Source: Deuterostichococcus epilithicus (taxonomy: Eukaryota > Chlorophyta > Trebouxiophyceae > Prasiolales > Stichococcaceae). From it: a DNA stretch of 64,000 nt. The position numbers were made by a program, and so were the translations under genes. Positions 35,767-49,400 of this stretch are shown here, in pieces. The notes beneath the pieces are model-generated. The model saw only the letters and a list, made by a program, of their open reading frames with translations, did not search any database and was not told the DNA's origin. The DNA lies in NCBI GenBank assembly GCA_033439295.1, contig JAVTLE010000017.1, positions 1,240,001-1,304,000 of the forward strand. Direction: 5' to 3'. Position 1 is the stretch's first letter. Every line of letters starts with the position of its first letter.

Positions 35767-37464
35767 ATGGGTGCTGGCGGCGTCATCCTGGCCGTGAACG
35801 GCGAGAAGGTGGCCGTGCCGGAGCGCGTCAACCTGAACACCAGCCTCGCGGACTTTATCCGCACCGAGACGCGCTACAAGGTGAGACACTTCAGCTACAA
35901 GATGGCCATATTGGTTCTGCTGCAATAGGTAGGAGTTGCATGATGGTAGCGCGCCACGAAGCGTACAGCTCCTTTGCGCTGTATCTGATATTCAGCATGC
36001 AAAACCGCCCCAAGGCGCGGCTGTCCCGAGCGTGCACGGCAAGCGCCTTCCCTCATAGCCTGGGCTCGGTATCTAGTCGTCGAGCAAGCGTCTTTGCTGC
36101 GTTTGCACGGTGTCGGAAGGCTCACGTGTCGTCCCGTGCAGCATGCACTGATTCGTCGCTTTGTCGATGCGCCAGGGCACCAAGATCGCGTGCGGTGAGG
36201 GCGGATGTGGCGCCTGTGCGGTGGAGGTGTCGACAGTGGACCCGATCACCGGTGCGCGTCACTTACTGCATGCTCCGCCATGTGGTTGGCGCATAGTTGT
36301 CTGCATAGTTGCTCGCGGGCCTCTCGTGCTCTGCACTGCTCGGATGGCTGCTTCCAGTCACATTTCAATATTGCATCAGTGCCATCCGCATGTTGTCAAC
36401 GTTCTGCATGGCGAGGGGGAGCAGTTGACACTATGTCTGATCTTATGCGCTGCACCCCACTCCTGGCCTGAGTGACGCCATGGACTCCCGTCACTGCACC
36501 ATAGCGATCGAGTGGAACTCCAGGGGGTAGTCGAAGGATTGCTGCGCACACGAAGCATCAGACGTGCCGGTATGGGACAGATGCTGCCCGTCTGGCTTGG
36601 CCCCCTCCCCCTTGGGCCGCGTTGGTAAGCCCTCCTGAGCCTGCACTCGCAGGCGAGGTGCAGACGCGCAGCATCAACTCGTGCCTGGCGCCCGTTGGCG
36701 GTCTCGACGGCGCCGCGGTTACAACCGTCGAGGGCATCGGCAACTCAGAGTCTGGCTTCCACCCCATACAAGGTGACTCGAGGGCAGGGGCCAGAAGGTG
36801 CAGCCGGCAAGGGCCTAGAACCACGGTTGCACTGGTGACGAGGCAAAGTCGCGAATTGCAAGGTTGCAACCACGACAAGGTGGCACACTTGTGGGCACAT
36901 CTGCAGCATCAATGACGGTGGTGCTGCCAATCTTTGCCACCGCTGCCCTTCAATGGGCAGGGGCATCCACACGTGTGACACAGCATCGGCAAGTTGGAAC
37001 GCATCCAACGAAAACACTATGCACCTGTGCAGTACCTCTATAAAACAGGTCATGTCGGCGGTGCTGACATTTCTTGCTGCCAATCGTTTCATCCTGTGTT
37101 CAGCTGATCAGTATCTTGGCATCGGCAACAGCCTTCAGGGCACTGCCTGTGCTTGGTTGTAGCAAGTCTGGCAGAGGAACGGCGAGTGGCCTCCTCATGA
37201 CAATGCATATGCGCAGACCGTCAGTGCCTCGGACATATCACACAAGACACGATTTGGCACCTGCCCTGCAACGCAGAGCGGTTTGCGGGCTTCCATGCGA
37301 GCCAGTGCGGCTTCTGCACGCCCGGCTTCGTGGTGGCGGCGCATGGGGTGCTGCGGAAGGCGGAAGCTGCCGGGCGGCCTGCCACCGCCGACGATTTCCA
37401 GTCGGGCCTGGACGGGAATCTGTGCCGCTGCACGGGCTACCGCCCCATCATCGACGCCTGCAAG
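35767..37464 (+). other. AO: Aldehyde oxidase exons 1-4 (two 2Fe-2S domains)
   Basis: Exons 35767-35880, 36176-36251, 36653-36772, 37277-37464; phases 0, 1, 1, 0. The plant-like ferredoxin fold starts LAVNGEKV. All four cluster I cysteines (three in exon 2, one in exon 3) and all four cluster II cysteines (exon 4) are present. VEGIGNSESGFHPIQERFAG is a very good match to plant AO. Confidence 0.93.
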
Positions 37465-40400
37465 GTAAGTTCATTCCAATGTCCATTAGTGTGTGAACAA
37501 CCGACTTCTCCCCTGGGTGTTGCTGAACGTCCGTACCAGGATGAAGAACTGATTTCTCCCGTGGGTATTGCTTAACGTTTGCACCAGGAAACAGGCGGAC
37601 AAACGTTTGCCGCTGTGTGTGTTCACCACACCAGGACTGGCCTGCAAGCTCCTGCTTCCAGAAGCCGCAGCCTTCCTCGGCTGGCACTGGACAGTCTGGT
37701 GCTGGCGCGCTTGCATGCCGTGCCTTCAATGCCCATAAGTGTGGCACACTGTGCATTCATGACCCGCCCCAGGCTCTGCGCTCGAGATCAAACACCGACT
37801 CACGGGAATGCCTGCGAACCCAGCTGGGTCATCCTGACAGCCGTTTGCTGCGGTTGTCTGGGCGCACACTTGCTCAGATCCTCCAGGTTGGCGCAATCTG
37901 TTAGGCTCTGCCCCTTGCAGAAACATGCGGGCTCTCGCCGCGTGCAGCTGCGCCAAACTGAAGGACAGCATCAGATGCGCGCCTGCGTGCGTGCACCTCG
38001 GTGGCAGTCATGGTTCCGTGAACAGGGTTGCAGGCCTTTTCAGAGCCTGTGTGTAGGCGACCGCAGAGCCTGGCAGGCTGCATCGATCTGGAGGACCTCG
38101 GAATCTGTGCGCCCTGCGGCCCGCACTTGGCGGCAGGCATGATCCTGCAAGCAGGCGGTCTGTGTGCCTCTTCATTAACTCTGTTTGCGCCGCAAGCGCA
38201 GAGCCTGACGGGCTGTGCCGATCTGGAGGACCTGGGCATCTGCGCCCCTGGGTGCCAGCACTCGGCGGCGGCGCCCGCCGACACCGCCTTCCCTGCCTTC
38301 CTGCGCGAACGGCCCGCGGTGGGGTGTCTCTTGTTATTCGATTTCTCAAAGACTGTCCAGTGAACACGCAGCAGCAGCGGCGCTGGTGCAGTGGCCTTGG
38401 AAAGCATTGCAGCACTGCTCCGGCGCGGGTCGCAGCTTGCGTTTGAACGCTAGCAAGGTCCTTTCGTAGTTTGAGCCCACCCACAGTAGACTCAAGCAGT
38501 CGACTCAGATTCGTGATTGTGTGGCCGTCAAGTTGACGCCTGTTTGTTTGTTGGGGCTGTAACCAGGCTGACATCAGCCGGGACGGCGGCACGATGTGGC
38601 GGCGGCCGAAGTCGCTGGCCGAGCTGGCTGCCGCCGTGGAGGGCGTTGAGCCCGGGGACCTGCGAGTGCTGGCAGGTACACTGCTCTTAGGCAGCCACAC
38701 TCTTAGACAGACCTTCATGGCCATGTCGTGCACGTGCACGTTTGCAGAGGCGGCACGCAGCAATCCTGCCTGCCACAGCCGCCACAGCCGTGACGCCTTC
38801 CACGGCAACGTGTTTCTCGTCCGATGCCGCGATGAGCGTGCTGTCCCAGCCGCCGCCTCACATGGCAGATTCCACTGCAGTGCGTACAGAACAGACCCAC
38901 TGTTGCGTGTGCTGTTCTTGTGTCGACACCGGCGGTGGCATCTGCAAGGAGACCCGGCCAAGGAAGTCTGTTTTATTAAAACATAATACTCCAAATGAAG
39001 GCCAGATAGATATGAAGTACCTGATCGCGGTGTGCCGCCATCCTTCAGGCAACACCGGTGCCGGCATCTACAAGGAGACCTGGCCAAACGAGGCCGTCGT
39101 CGTGGATGTGCGCAGCATCTCGGAGCTCAACTATGTCCGTCGCAGCCAGGTGTGTCCATGTGCCACAGCAGTTCACCCCCAAGACAACTTCATGGAGGAT
39201 TCTCTTGCGTGTTGTGGGCATGGTCCATGCAGTACATGCCTTGCGCGGGGGCTTGCTAGGACAAGCTGAATTGCCGGGTTCCGCAACATCGGGTATACTT
39301 AAGCAGTAGCGTCAGCAAGCAGCTGCAATGGGGCGCCGAGGATCAAACTGGTCCACCATCTGACGTGTTGCAAATCGTGCTATAGAGAGCGCTGGAGGTG
39401 GGCGCGGCAGTCACGCTGTCGGGCCTCATCGAAGAACTGCAGCGCGGCGATGTATCCGAGGGCGGCGCGTGGCGTCACATGGCGGCCCACCTGCTGCGCA
39501 TCGCCGGTGCGATTGTCGTCGTGAATGCTGACTTTTGTTTCCAAATATTAAGAACTCATATGGTTTCTTTGCCCCTTGGATCTGCTCACACAACACGACA
39601 CCCTACCGACACCCGACACCCTATGAGCCAGTCGCTCAGCAAGCATTGCAGTATGTGCCAGATCTTGCCTGCAGACGGCCGCATTGAGTGTGTCAGATAC
39701 GCGGCAGTCTGCAACTTGCGCCAGGGCGCAGGGTCGGTCTTTTGTCTTGCGTGTGTTGTGCATGCACCGACAGGCATGTTTGTGCGGCGGCTAGCTTCAA
39801 GACTGTCTGGCTGGCCCCCGCCAGACGTAGTGGTGTCACCCTCGTCTGGAGAACATCCAGCGGCCTGTGTTGAAGTGGCGCACAAACTATGCTGCGAGTA
39901 CCACTGCTTGTCTGACCCAGGCCTTAACAGTCCCGCTCTGTGATTCGCTTTTAGTGCATTGGCACTTGCAGGCAGGCACATGCGCAAATTGCACTGGCAC
40001 TGGCATTTCGTCCTGTCAGATCGCTGCACATCATCTCACAGCTCACAACACATGACAGCATCGCCTCCCATGACAGCACTGCCTCCCATTGCAGGCAAGC
40101 ATGTGCCCGATGCTGCCATCGATGGCGGCACCCTCGCCCTGGCGCAGCAGCGGCGCCTGACTTTCTGATAGCCCCAACTTTTCTGCTTCCGTACGATGAC
40201 TCTGCTTGCGCAGGCACGCACGTGCGCAATGCCGCGACCATTGGCGGCAATCTGACGCTGGCGCGGAGCCGGGGACTGGAGTCAGACTTGGCAACCGTGC
40301 TCATGGGCGCTGGAGCAACTGTCAATTTTTCGGAGCTGGCGGCGTCAACGGACGGCCATGACACCAGGTGTGACGGTGAAACGGCAGCAGAGTTACCATG

Positions 40401-43400
40401 AGAGCCTCACAGCCGCGGTGGCTCGGCCGCCATGCTGATGGGCACTGAAGTGAGTTTGCAGTATGTGAAGCTGACGGCCTGAAGACTTAGGATAGCTCTG
40501 CATCAGACGAATGCAAACTTCAAGCTTCAAGCGAATGGCGCCACTGGCTGAGGGAATCGAGGGGTAACACCCTGCAGCTGCCGAGGCGGACCCTCGTGAG
40601 GGCATCAGACGCCCCTTGAGACACCTCGACAAACACCTTGGGACACTGCTCTCAATACCCTGCTGCCGCGGTCGTATACAGGACCGCATCCGTTGGGGAA
40701 TTCGTGTGCCGCTGGAGGATTGTTCTGTGCCTCCAAGGGGATTCACTGCACCTGGTGACCTTCTGCGCGGATGGAGCACCAGCGCCAAACACTGTCATAG
40801 CGTCCTGTTGTCGTGATTGACGCAGGACTGCATCGGTGGAGGACTTCCTGAGCACCGAAGGCGAATCGCTGCTCCTGGTGACCGGCGTCAGCGTGCCTTC
40901 GTTCGAGGCTGACGCAGTCTTCCGATCGCACAAGGTGCTGGCGGTCTATCGCATCTGATGAGATTTGACGGCGCTCCACCCTCTGCGCTTTGCGGCACAC
41001 TCGAAACAGGGCAGGACCAAAGGAGGAGCACGGGGTTGTCGCATGGTCTGGTTGCAGCCCATGCATCTCCACTCGTGGCTGCCCTGCTCATGGCTGCAGC
41101 TCAAACAAACAGCCACCGGCAAACTTGCTCCTTCCAGTGGTGCTGTTTGGGACCCGTAGGTGGCGCGGCGCCTCGTCAGCTCGCGCAGGTTTGCTGCTGT
41201 CTGAGAAACAACCTGGCCTCAAGGTGTGACACCGGGCTCGCAGGTGGCGCAACGCTTCTTCAACTCCCACGCCATCGTCAATGGTGCCGTGAGCTTCCGG
41301 CGGCGGCGCGACGGCGCCCTGGCTGACGTGCGGGTCGTCATCGGCCACTTTGACACGCCTGACGTTGGTAAGCTGCTTTGATATCCTACTCTAGGTCAAT
41401 CTGAATCTGGGTGGGTGGCTGACGTGCGGGTGGTCGCCGGCCACTTCGAAAAACCAGTCGTTGATGCGCAACTTGGTAGCATGCTTCATGTTGCAGCAAG
41501 GTCTGTGGTGGCCGTCATCCCCCACCTCCGCACGCCCCACATTGGTGTGGCTCTGCTTACTTCATGTCTTTGCCTTGCCTGAGAAGGGTCCGCCCCAGAC
41601 CAGTGCCAACGATGGCTGCATCGGCAGGAGGTGTATGCAGCCTTGTGAGAGATGCGTCCAGGAACGAGCTACAGCATGGGTGCACTGCGTGTGGCGCTGC
41701 CGCCAATCACAAAAGTCTGACAGAGGGGCAGCGCCTAGCTCCTGCGCATGGACTGGGCCGCTCGAATTCCTGTTGCACACTGCTAAAATTTCGGATATAA
41801 CAGAGGGGCAGGCCTGCGCGAGATCCTGCTGACCTTTGGTGCCGTGCTCCGACTGTTGGCCGTCAAGGCGACACCCTTTCGTTGCGCCTCATCCTCAGGT
41901 CAGGGCACCTGGCACGTTGGGCGGCACGCCGCGGCAGAGGCGGCGCTGGCAGGCGCGCCGCTGACACCGCGCTCGCTCGTGGCGGCGCTGCGGGCGGCGC
42001 GGCAGGGTGTGGGCGCCGCCGGCGTGCACCCGCTGATGTGCCAGCTGGCGGAGGCCATCCTGCTGACATCCCTGGCAACACTGGTCGACAAGGTTCTTTC
42101 GGTTTTCCAAACCCTTTAAAAATATGTGTACAACCCTACAGGAATGGTCGGCGACCTGCTCTGTGTGTAAGCCACAAGTGGCCACTGCACTGCCAAAGGA
42201 GCACATACTGTGTTGCGAGTGTCAGCAGGCTGCAGAGCGTGGCAAGTAGCCGACTCACCGTGACCAGGCGGCGGCTACAGGCCACGAAGTTCATGCTCTG
42301 CAGCTGCGCGGCTGTGACATGTCGAGCCATTGGAGGCTGAGCCTCGCCTCCCTTGGCAGGCCACATGCATGCTGCAGGACCATCTACAACCGTCTGGGTT
42401 CGAGATTGGCTGATTTGAGACAGGAAGACACCTGGAGACACACCATTCACATATTCCCTAGCTGCTAGACTGCTGAGTCTGGCGTGCTGGATTGACATTA
42501 CAAGGAGCTCGCACGACTGATGGGCGGCCGCTGTCATGAATCCTGTCACCTGATAGGATCTGATGTTCTCACTCACTTCGATGTGGGAGGGCCACATTTC
42601 GCAGCTGGCGCGACTGCTGGGCACAGAGGAGATGTGGCCGCTCTGATATATGTAGCTGTCAACTCAAGGCCCAGCCAGTGTTGAACACTTGAGATTCCAT
42701 CGCAGGACGGCCAGAACGAGCAGCTGGCGAGGCTGTTGGGTGCGGCTGCGATGCAGCCGCCGGGCGCCGGCGCCGGGCGGCAGTCGTGGCCGGACTATGG
42801 AGGAGAGGCGCCGCCGGTGCACCTGCCTGTGGAGAAGGACGCTGTGCGGCTGCAGGTGGGGGTGTTGTTCGTCAGTCAAACCTCGGATTCTACAGTCTCG
42901 ATTTCCCATCAGGCATCAGCCGCTGGTGAACCTGCCGGTAGAGAAGCATGCTGTGCGTCTGCAGGCGAGGCGCTTCTCAAGCGCCTCAAGTGGCAGTAGT
43001 GCAGTAAAGCCAACGTGCAACGTTAAGCATGGTGGCAGTACCCGCGCCAGGCACAGTGATTAGTCTTCAAAGTAGGTTGAGCAACATCGTGTTGTCCGGC
43101 TGCAAACTGATACCCATGGGCTTTCGGCATTTGTGGATGAGTGGGACAAATGACTCCTGTGATGAGGGAAAGCTCTCGGTGAAGATGCAGCCCAGTACTC
43201 ATATGCCACTCCTATGCCATGGATTGGCTCAGCGAAATGCTGCTGCGCCCACAGCATCTGCAGTCTGGAGCAGCAGCCACCGCTGCCAGAATGCGCGAGG
43301 GCACAGGTCGACGGTCGTGGAAGCGCAGAAATGTTTACTGCAAGCACTTGCAGCTGCATCTCGGTTTTGTCACATGAGGCGTCCACTGTGGACCGGCGTG

Positions 43401-46400
43401 GCACCCTAGAGGACTTGTCCTGTGGTCCCTACTAGGGCTCTGTGAATTCAGTAGGATGTCGAAATAGTAGCAGTCATGGGAGCTAGATGGATCAGGTGCC
43501 AACCGGTGTAGCTTTCTTGTGGGAAAGCTGGGAAGGTGCTGTTGTAAGTCGAACATCGCCTGCTGCCCGAGCCGAGCGAAGTTGTGCAACTGTGTGGCAT
43601 CAGGATATCCTCACCTGCTTATGACCCCTGCGGCTGCATGTTGCCCGCAGGCGAGCGGCGAGGCGTTGTACACATCGGACATCGGCGTCGGCAGCAATCA
43701 GCTGTTTGCCGCGACGGTGGCGACGACGCAGGCGGCCGCCCGCATCGAGTCCGTGGACACCTCAGCAGCGGCAAAGGTGTGGCCAAATTGACAGGAGATC
43801 CACTTTGCGCTAGCACTTGCTGAATCATGCACTGTCCTGCAGCCGGCGTGTACCCCCTCCTACCTGCGGTAAAACCCTGATGCGTTGCAGTATAGCACCC
43901 ATGATCTGGCACGAGGCGTCTCGAACAGTCTGTGCACAGCTTGGACGATCGATTGTGACCTCTATCACATGTGCAGATGCCGGGCTACGTGGCGTTCATC
44001 GGCGCAAAGGACGTCCCGAAGCGCGGCCGGGACAAGGTGTTTGGCGATGCGCTGTTTGCCACAGACTGCGCTGATTACGCCGGCCAGCGCATCGGCCTGA
44101 TCGTGGCAGCCTCCCAGGCATGGATCTGTTGCAGTCTCAATGAACCTGTTACTTGTTTCAGTTCTCAATCTGTTGCCTCTGCGGGTGATTTCCGCACTGC
44201 AGCGACTGCGCCACGTGTCTGGAATACAGGTGTCTGCTGGCGCCTGCGCAGGCGCTGGTCATGTCGAGTGCACGTCCATCCATGGTTTGGCAAGTACTGC
44301 ATTGCACACAGGCCGGCTGAGTCTTGGTGTTGCGCTGATCCCGCAGCGCGAGGCAGAGGACGCTGCCGCAGCCGTGGTGGTGACGTACAGCCGCAAAGAT
44401 GCGCAGGTGCAAAATCGAACCTTTGCGTCAAATGTCTGCCTGCAAATGTGTCAGCCAAGGTTCGCACTGCTGCAGAAGCTGTCTGCCATTCACACGCACC
44501 CAGACTCCCACAGCCCATATGCCTTTACAGGGCAACAACATGGCGGCGCCAATCCTGACTATCGCTGACGCCGCGGCAGCCGACTCCTTCTACGACATGC
44601 CAAGTGCGTACGATGTTTTCTTTCTTTGGCAGGGCGAATGTCTATGGTGTTCGGATTGATGCCTGCAGGCATCTCGCTTATCACTGGCAAGTCACGTCAC
44701 ACCGCAGCGCAGGTTCTGTCTAGTTTGCGATCTGCTGGCACTGGACATGCCTGCTGGCCAAATCGCTGTCCCAGCGGTGCGTACTGAGCACAAAACCCTC
44801 CACGAGATGGTCCGAAGCCTTGCAAGCCTGCAGAGGAGGCTCCCGAGCTCAGAGCAGCTGGGTGTCAGCTGGCGATGCTCAGCCTCAGCTGGGCAGGAAG
44901 ACACCAAACACATGTTTGTTCCTTGGCCGTCAGGCCTGGCGGACGAGGACCCGCATGTGGCGCGCCGCCGCTGTGGAGTTGTGCTGCTCGACGTTTTTGA
45001 AATCTCACAACTCCTTATGAAATATTGGTCTGCCGGCAGGCATCCAGGAGGACCTAGCGGCTGCAGCGCGCACCGCTAGCGAAGTAGACGCTGTCCTGGC
45101 TAACTTAGGTCAACCTACCTACCTTGAGACTGCCATGACTACGTCAACCCGGCGGCAATGCGTGCACTCAGCCTGTAGGTCCTCCAGGACGCCTGCCAAA
45201 TCTGGTTATCTGGGCCCTCTCATTCTCTGCTGGACAGGCCGGACAGAAGAGAACCCTGAGGCCGCAGCCTGCAATGCCGTCAACGTGAACTTTTTTGATA
45301 TCTGCTGGCAGGCCTGCGGGACAGAAAGCCCAGGGTCGCAGCGTGCAACGCAGCCATGGGCTGTCGAGCCGGCAACTGCACAACCGAACAGACGCGGTGT
45401 CGACATTATGTTCCTCTGCCTCTGCGACAGGTCTGGCAGAGGAGGACCCGGAAGCCGCGGCGCGCAACGCGGACAAAGTGGATGCTGCTCTGGCCGCCGC
45501 ACCGCGCACCATCACCGGCGCCAAATATACCATTGGCTCGCAGCAGCACTTCTACATGGAGCCACAGGCGCGGAGGCAGGGTCTAGTTCGCTGACATAGA
45601 TGCAGCAGCGGATGCGCCTTTGACTTTGACTTCGTGCTCACCCGTGCATCGTGGCTGCCCACTGGCCCGGGAGTACACTTTCGAGGGGTGACTTGCAGAG
45701 ACTCTTCAATGGATGTTAGGGGGTGCACCTGTCTCGTATGTCCAAATGTGCCCCGTCAGCCTCGCGGTCGGCGGTGGCGGTGCTGGAAGAGGGCGGCGCC
45801 ATGTGCGACGGACGTTGCACTCTGCAACTTTTCTCACGTTTCTCAAGTTTCTCTAGCGACCGAATCCTGAATGGCTTTGCAGCAGCCGGCGATGCCAGAC
45901 GAGGGCAGCACGGGTCTCAGTATCAGAGTCCCATCCAGGAATCCTGCAACAACTGTTCGAATGTTTGAAAAACAATCACTGCAGGCTGCAGTGGCGGTGC
46001 CGGACGAGGGCGGGAGCATCACGGTGCACTCCGCAACGCAGAGCGTCGATGCGGTGCAGCGGGTCGTGGCCTCCACCCTCGGCATCCCCTTCCACCAGGT
46101 GCTCCGCTCCATTGTCGGGGGTTTGGTGGGACATGCAATTTCAATCTTGCACGAGCTGTAGAGCAGAGTTTTCTTGAGCAGAGAGTGGTAGCCTCCACCC
46201 TCGGTGTACCTGGGTGTACCATCCACAGGCGGGCAGGGCCTCGGGAAGCTCAGACCAGCTTCGTAGGTTTACTGTGACTTCGCTCTGCTGTCAGAGGGTA
46301 CCCATGCCATGCCAGCAATTCCCTTGGCGGTCTACATTGCCAGTGGATGACTTAGTAACGAACGATGTCCATATGTGCAAACCGTGCAAAGCAACCTTTG

Positions 46401-49400
46401 CACGCGAGAGCTGGGCGCCCCATCGGCTTTGGCAGGGCGGTGAGCAGTGTTTGGATTTCCCTGCTTATTGCCTTGTATCCGATTGGCTGTCCCTTTCCCA
46501 TTTTACAAACACGCAGCTTGTGTTTCCTTCATTGGGGGAACAGCTTGGCGTTCGGTTGTCCCAATGCGCTGTCGGCGGTGCTCATCAGCAGACGTTTAGA
46601 GCCTGTCTGAGCCCCTGCAGTCAGCGCTACTAGTCAATGCAGAGGCGTGCAGCTGGCCACAGCGCTCTTTCTTCCTGCTCCAACGCCCTCGTCTGCCTGC
46701 ACTGATCTCTCATACTAGTATTGGCTCTTTTGTTCTCGCAACAAAAAAAATCAATCGTTGAAAGATCCGTCTTACTGGGCTCCCAGGTCAAGGTCGTGTG
46801 CCGCCGCCTGGGCGGCGCCTTCGGCGGCAAGAGCTCGCGTTGCCTGCCGCCCGCCGCCGCGGCGGCGGTGGCGGCGACCGCACTCAAGAGGCCCGTCCGC
46901 TACGTGCTCAACCGCAACGACGACATGCGCCAGAACGCGGGTGCGCATTCTGGGCTTTGTCGTCTCGTCCTCAGGTCAGTTGCATTGAATTCTCTCGGCT
47001 TTTGAGGGAACAACAGAAGCCGTACTGCCTCCCCCGCAGGCAGATGCCCCGTTGCATGTGGAGTCGTGAGCAAGCATTCATGCTGTGTGGTGGACCTTGT
47101 CTTTGCCAATTGGTCGAGGTTCCGCATTGGAGACCTCGTGCCCGTCTCGCACATGTCTGCAGGCACATGCTCCTCCTGTCATCGACCGCTGCGCAGACCT
47201 TCCTAGGGCCTGATTTGGCCTCAGCCTCGGAGTGGCGAGCCACTGCCTTTGTGTCGTGCAGGCCGCTGCACCACGGAGATCACCTACGATGTCGGCTTCG
47301 ACGATGACGGCCGCATCAAGGCGCTGCGGATCGACGGCGCCATGCTGGCGGGTGCAGTGCAGGACCTCGCAGGCGACGACCTTGCACTTCTGAAATCAGG
47401 CGCAGACATGGTAAGTGCTTGGGCGTTTCTGTTATCTGCCAGTTTAATACAAGTTGAACCTCCACAAGAGATAAACTTGTGAGGTGCTATGTTGGCGGAC
47501 GTGGTGGATGATATGGCCGGCAACGGAGTCTCGCTTTTTCGGATCTCGCACTAGCCTATGGCGCCATTCGGTGCACGGTCCAGCTTCATTAATGCAAGTT
47601 TCAGCTTTAGGAAGCTCGTTTGATGAGACAACCGCTCTCAATCTGGGCGAGCGCATTCCAGGATCCGGCAGACGATGTAGAGGTTCCGGGTCTAGCCTGA
47701 GGCGTGTGAGCTTGGTGTCTGTGAGTCACAGCTTTCTGAGCTTGCCAGGGCCTTCAAGTGGAAAATGTCTCGGGGCTCTGCTTATATGCAGCGGCCTAGT
47801 GATTGCCGCAATGCAATGGGGTCTGATCCACCGCCAAGCAGGCCGGCTGGGCTCTCTGCAGGATGTCGAGCTAACACCAGCGGTTCAAAGTCTGCCCTGT
47901 ACGTTGCGGGCAGGCTTCGAACTGGCTGATTTCTGCTCCACTCCTGCTGGCAGATGCTGTGATGCGCTCCCAATACAATCTCGATCCAACTGCAAGCCGC
48001 TTGCAAGTTCAAGCAGCGAATTGAGGTCACCGACATACCTGGCGGAGCCTGGTCGCTGGCCTGGGACACTTCGTGCGTGTGAAACCCTGTCCGCGAGGCC
48101 TGCGCAGAAGCAGCCACCAATGAAACAGTCCGACCTGCCGCTGCTTCGCAGCGCGCCAGAGTGTGCGATAAAATATACGTCCATAAACTGGTGTTTTTCT
48201 GGATGTGCAGCTCGGAAGCTGCGACTGGCGTGCACAGACTTGTGACACTGAAAGGCCAACCATCCGGGTGACTAAAACATCTCTGGGCTAGAACCGAGAG
48301 CATGTCCATTCGTGTTGTCTGCCAGGCGCATGCGGCTCCAACGCAGTTGAGGGGATGGTGGAGCTGGCGCACTCGGGTTTTGCTGCTGCCCTGACTGCCA
48401 TCCATCCCAACAAAATGAAGCTGGCGTGTGCACACCTGCGTGCGCTCAACCGCGCATTCGGCTTCACTGATACATGATCGTGCACTTATGCAGGCGCACG
48501 CGATTTCGGCTCTGAAATTCATGCTGAAGTAGCGCCCGCCGACACGCCGCCATGCACCTTCACAGTCGCAGTGTCAGCCGCCAATTTAGACCTCTCAAAA
48601 CCCTGGCTGCAGGCGTATGCGATCCCGGCGCTGGAAGTCAAGCTGAAGCTGGCGCGGGCGGACCTGCCGCCGCACACCATCATGCGAGGCCCGGGATACC
48701 TGCAGGCCGTCATGGTCATCGAACAGGCACGTTTCTGTGTTCGTTGAAACGAGGAAATAATGCACTGAACGTTTGTACTGCTGAGGCCGCACACCATCAT
48801 GCAAGGAGCTACCTACAGGCTGCCATGGTCCTCGAACTGGTCGATTTTGATTTTTGTTATCTACGTTAGGACATGTCGCATTCTGCGGACTGAGGCTTTG
48901 CTGATAATGCTGCCGAGGCAGCTGCTGAGGCGCCTCTCCAGGCAGCTTCGCAGCGCTGCACTCAGGCAGCTGCGCTATGGTGCTGAAAGATGGTGTTTCC
49001 GTAAAGGCCCGGTTTGAATGAGAGTCTTGAAACTTGCGCTGCGCCCCCCACTGGCACAGCTGCTGATACTCACTGGCATCTTTGCTGGAGGATGGTTTGG
49101 TGCAGGACATGTGGTAGTGGAGGGCAGCAAGCAATCTGTAGCAATCGCGAACCCCCTGTCGATGTTGCATATGTACATGGCCGCGTCGCATGGCCTTGCT
49201 GCAACTCACTCGCTGGCTGGCTTCGGAGGGAATCGAGATACCATTTTCCCCCTAAGCTGGCGCTGTGACTCGACAGGGCCTGAGCGCACATGTTGAAGTC
49301 CTGACCCCAGCTCCAAAATTGCCATTGCGAGCTCCATTGAGCAGACCTGGGTGGTGGATCTGCCCACTCCTCACGAAGGCAGAACTGCTGTGGCCCAGCC

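Larger units (their letters stand above)
38202..42855 (+). other. AO: Aldehyde oxidase exons 5-13 (FAD domain and linkers)
   Basis: Exons 38202-38318, 38567-38675, 39049-39149, 39386-39506, 40214-40367, 40826-40934, 41244-41367, 41899-42092, 42706-42855. Exon 5 is the linker (LEDLGI). Exons 6-7 carry MWRRPKSLAEL and AGNTGAG. Exon 9 has RNAATIGGNL, the FAD contact. Exons 10-12 finish the FAD-domain C-terminal half. Exon 13 is the variable link to the molybdenum domain. Confidence 0.88.

Noticed and set aside
38008-39087. 359-codon minus-strand open frame
   Set aside because: It is antisense to aldehyde oxidase exons 5-7 and their introns; composition and repeats follow the plus-strand gene.
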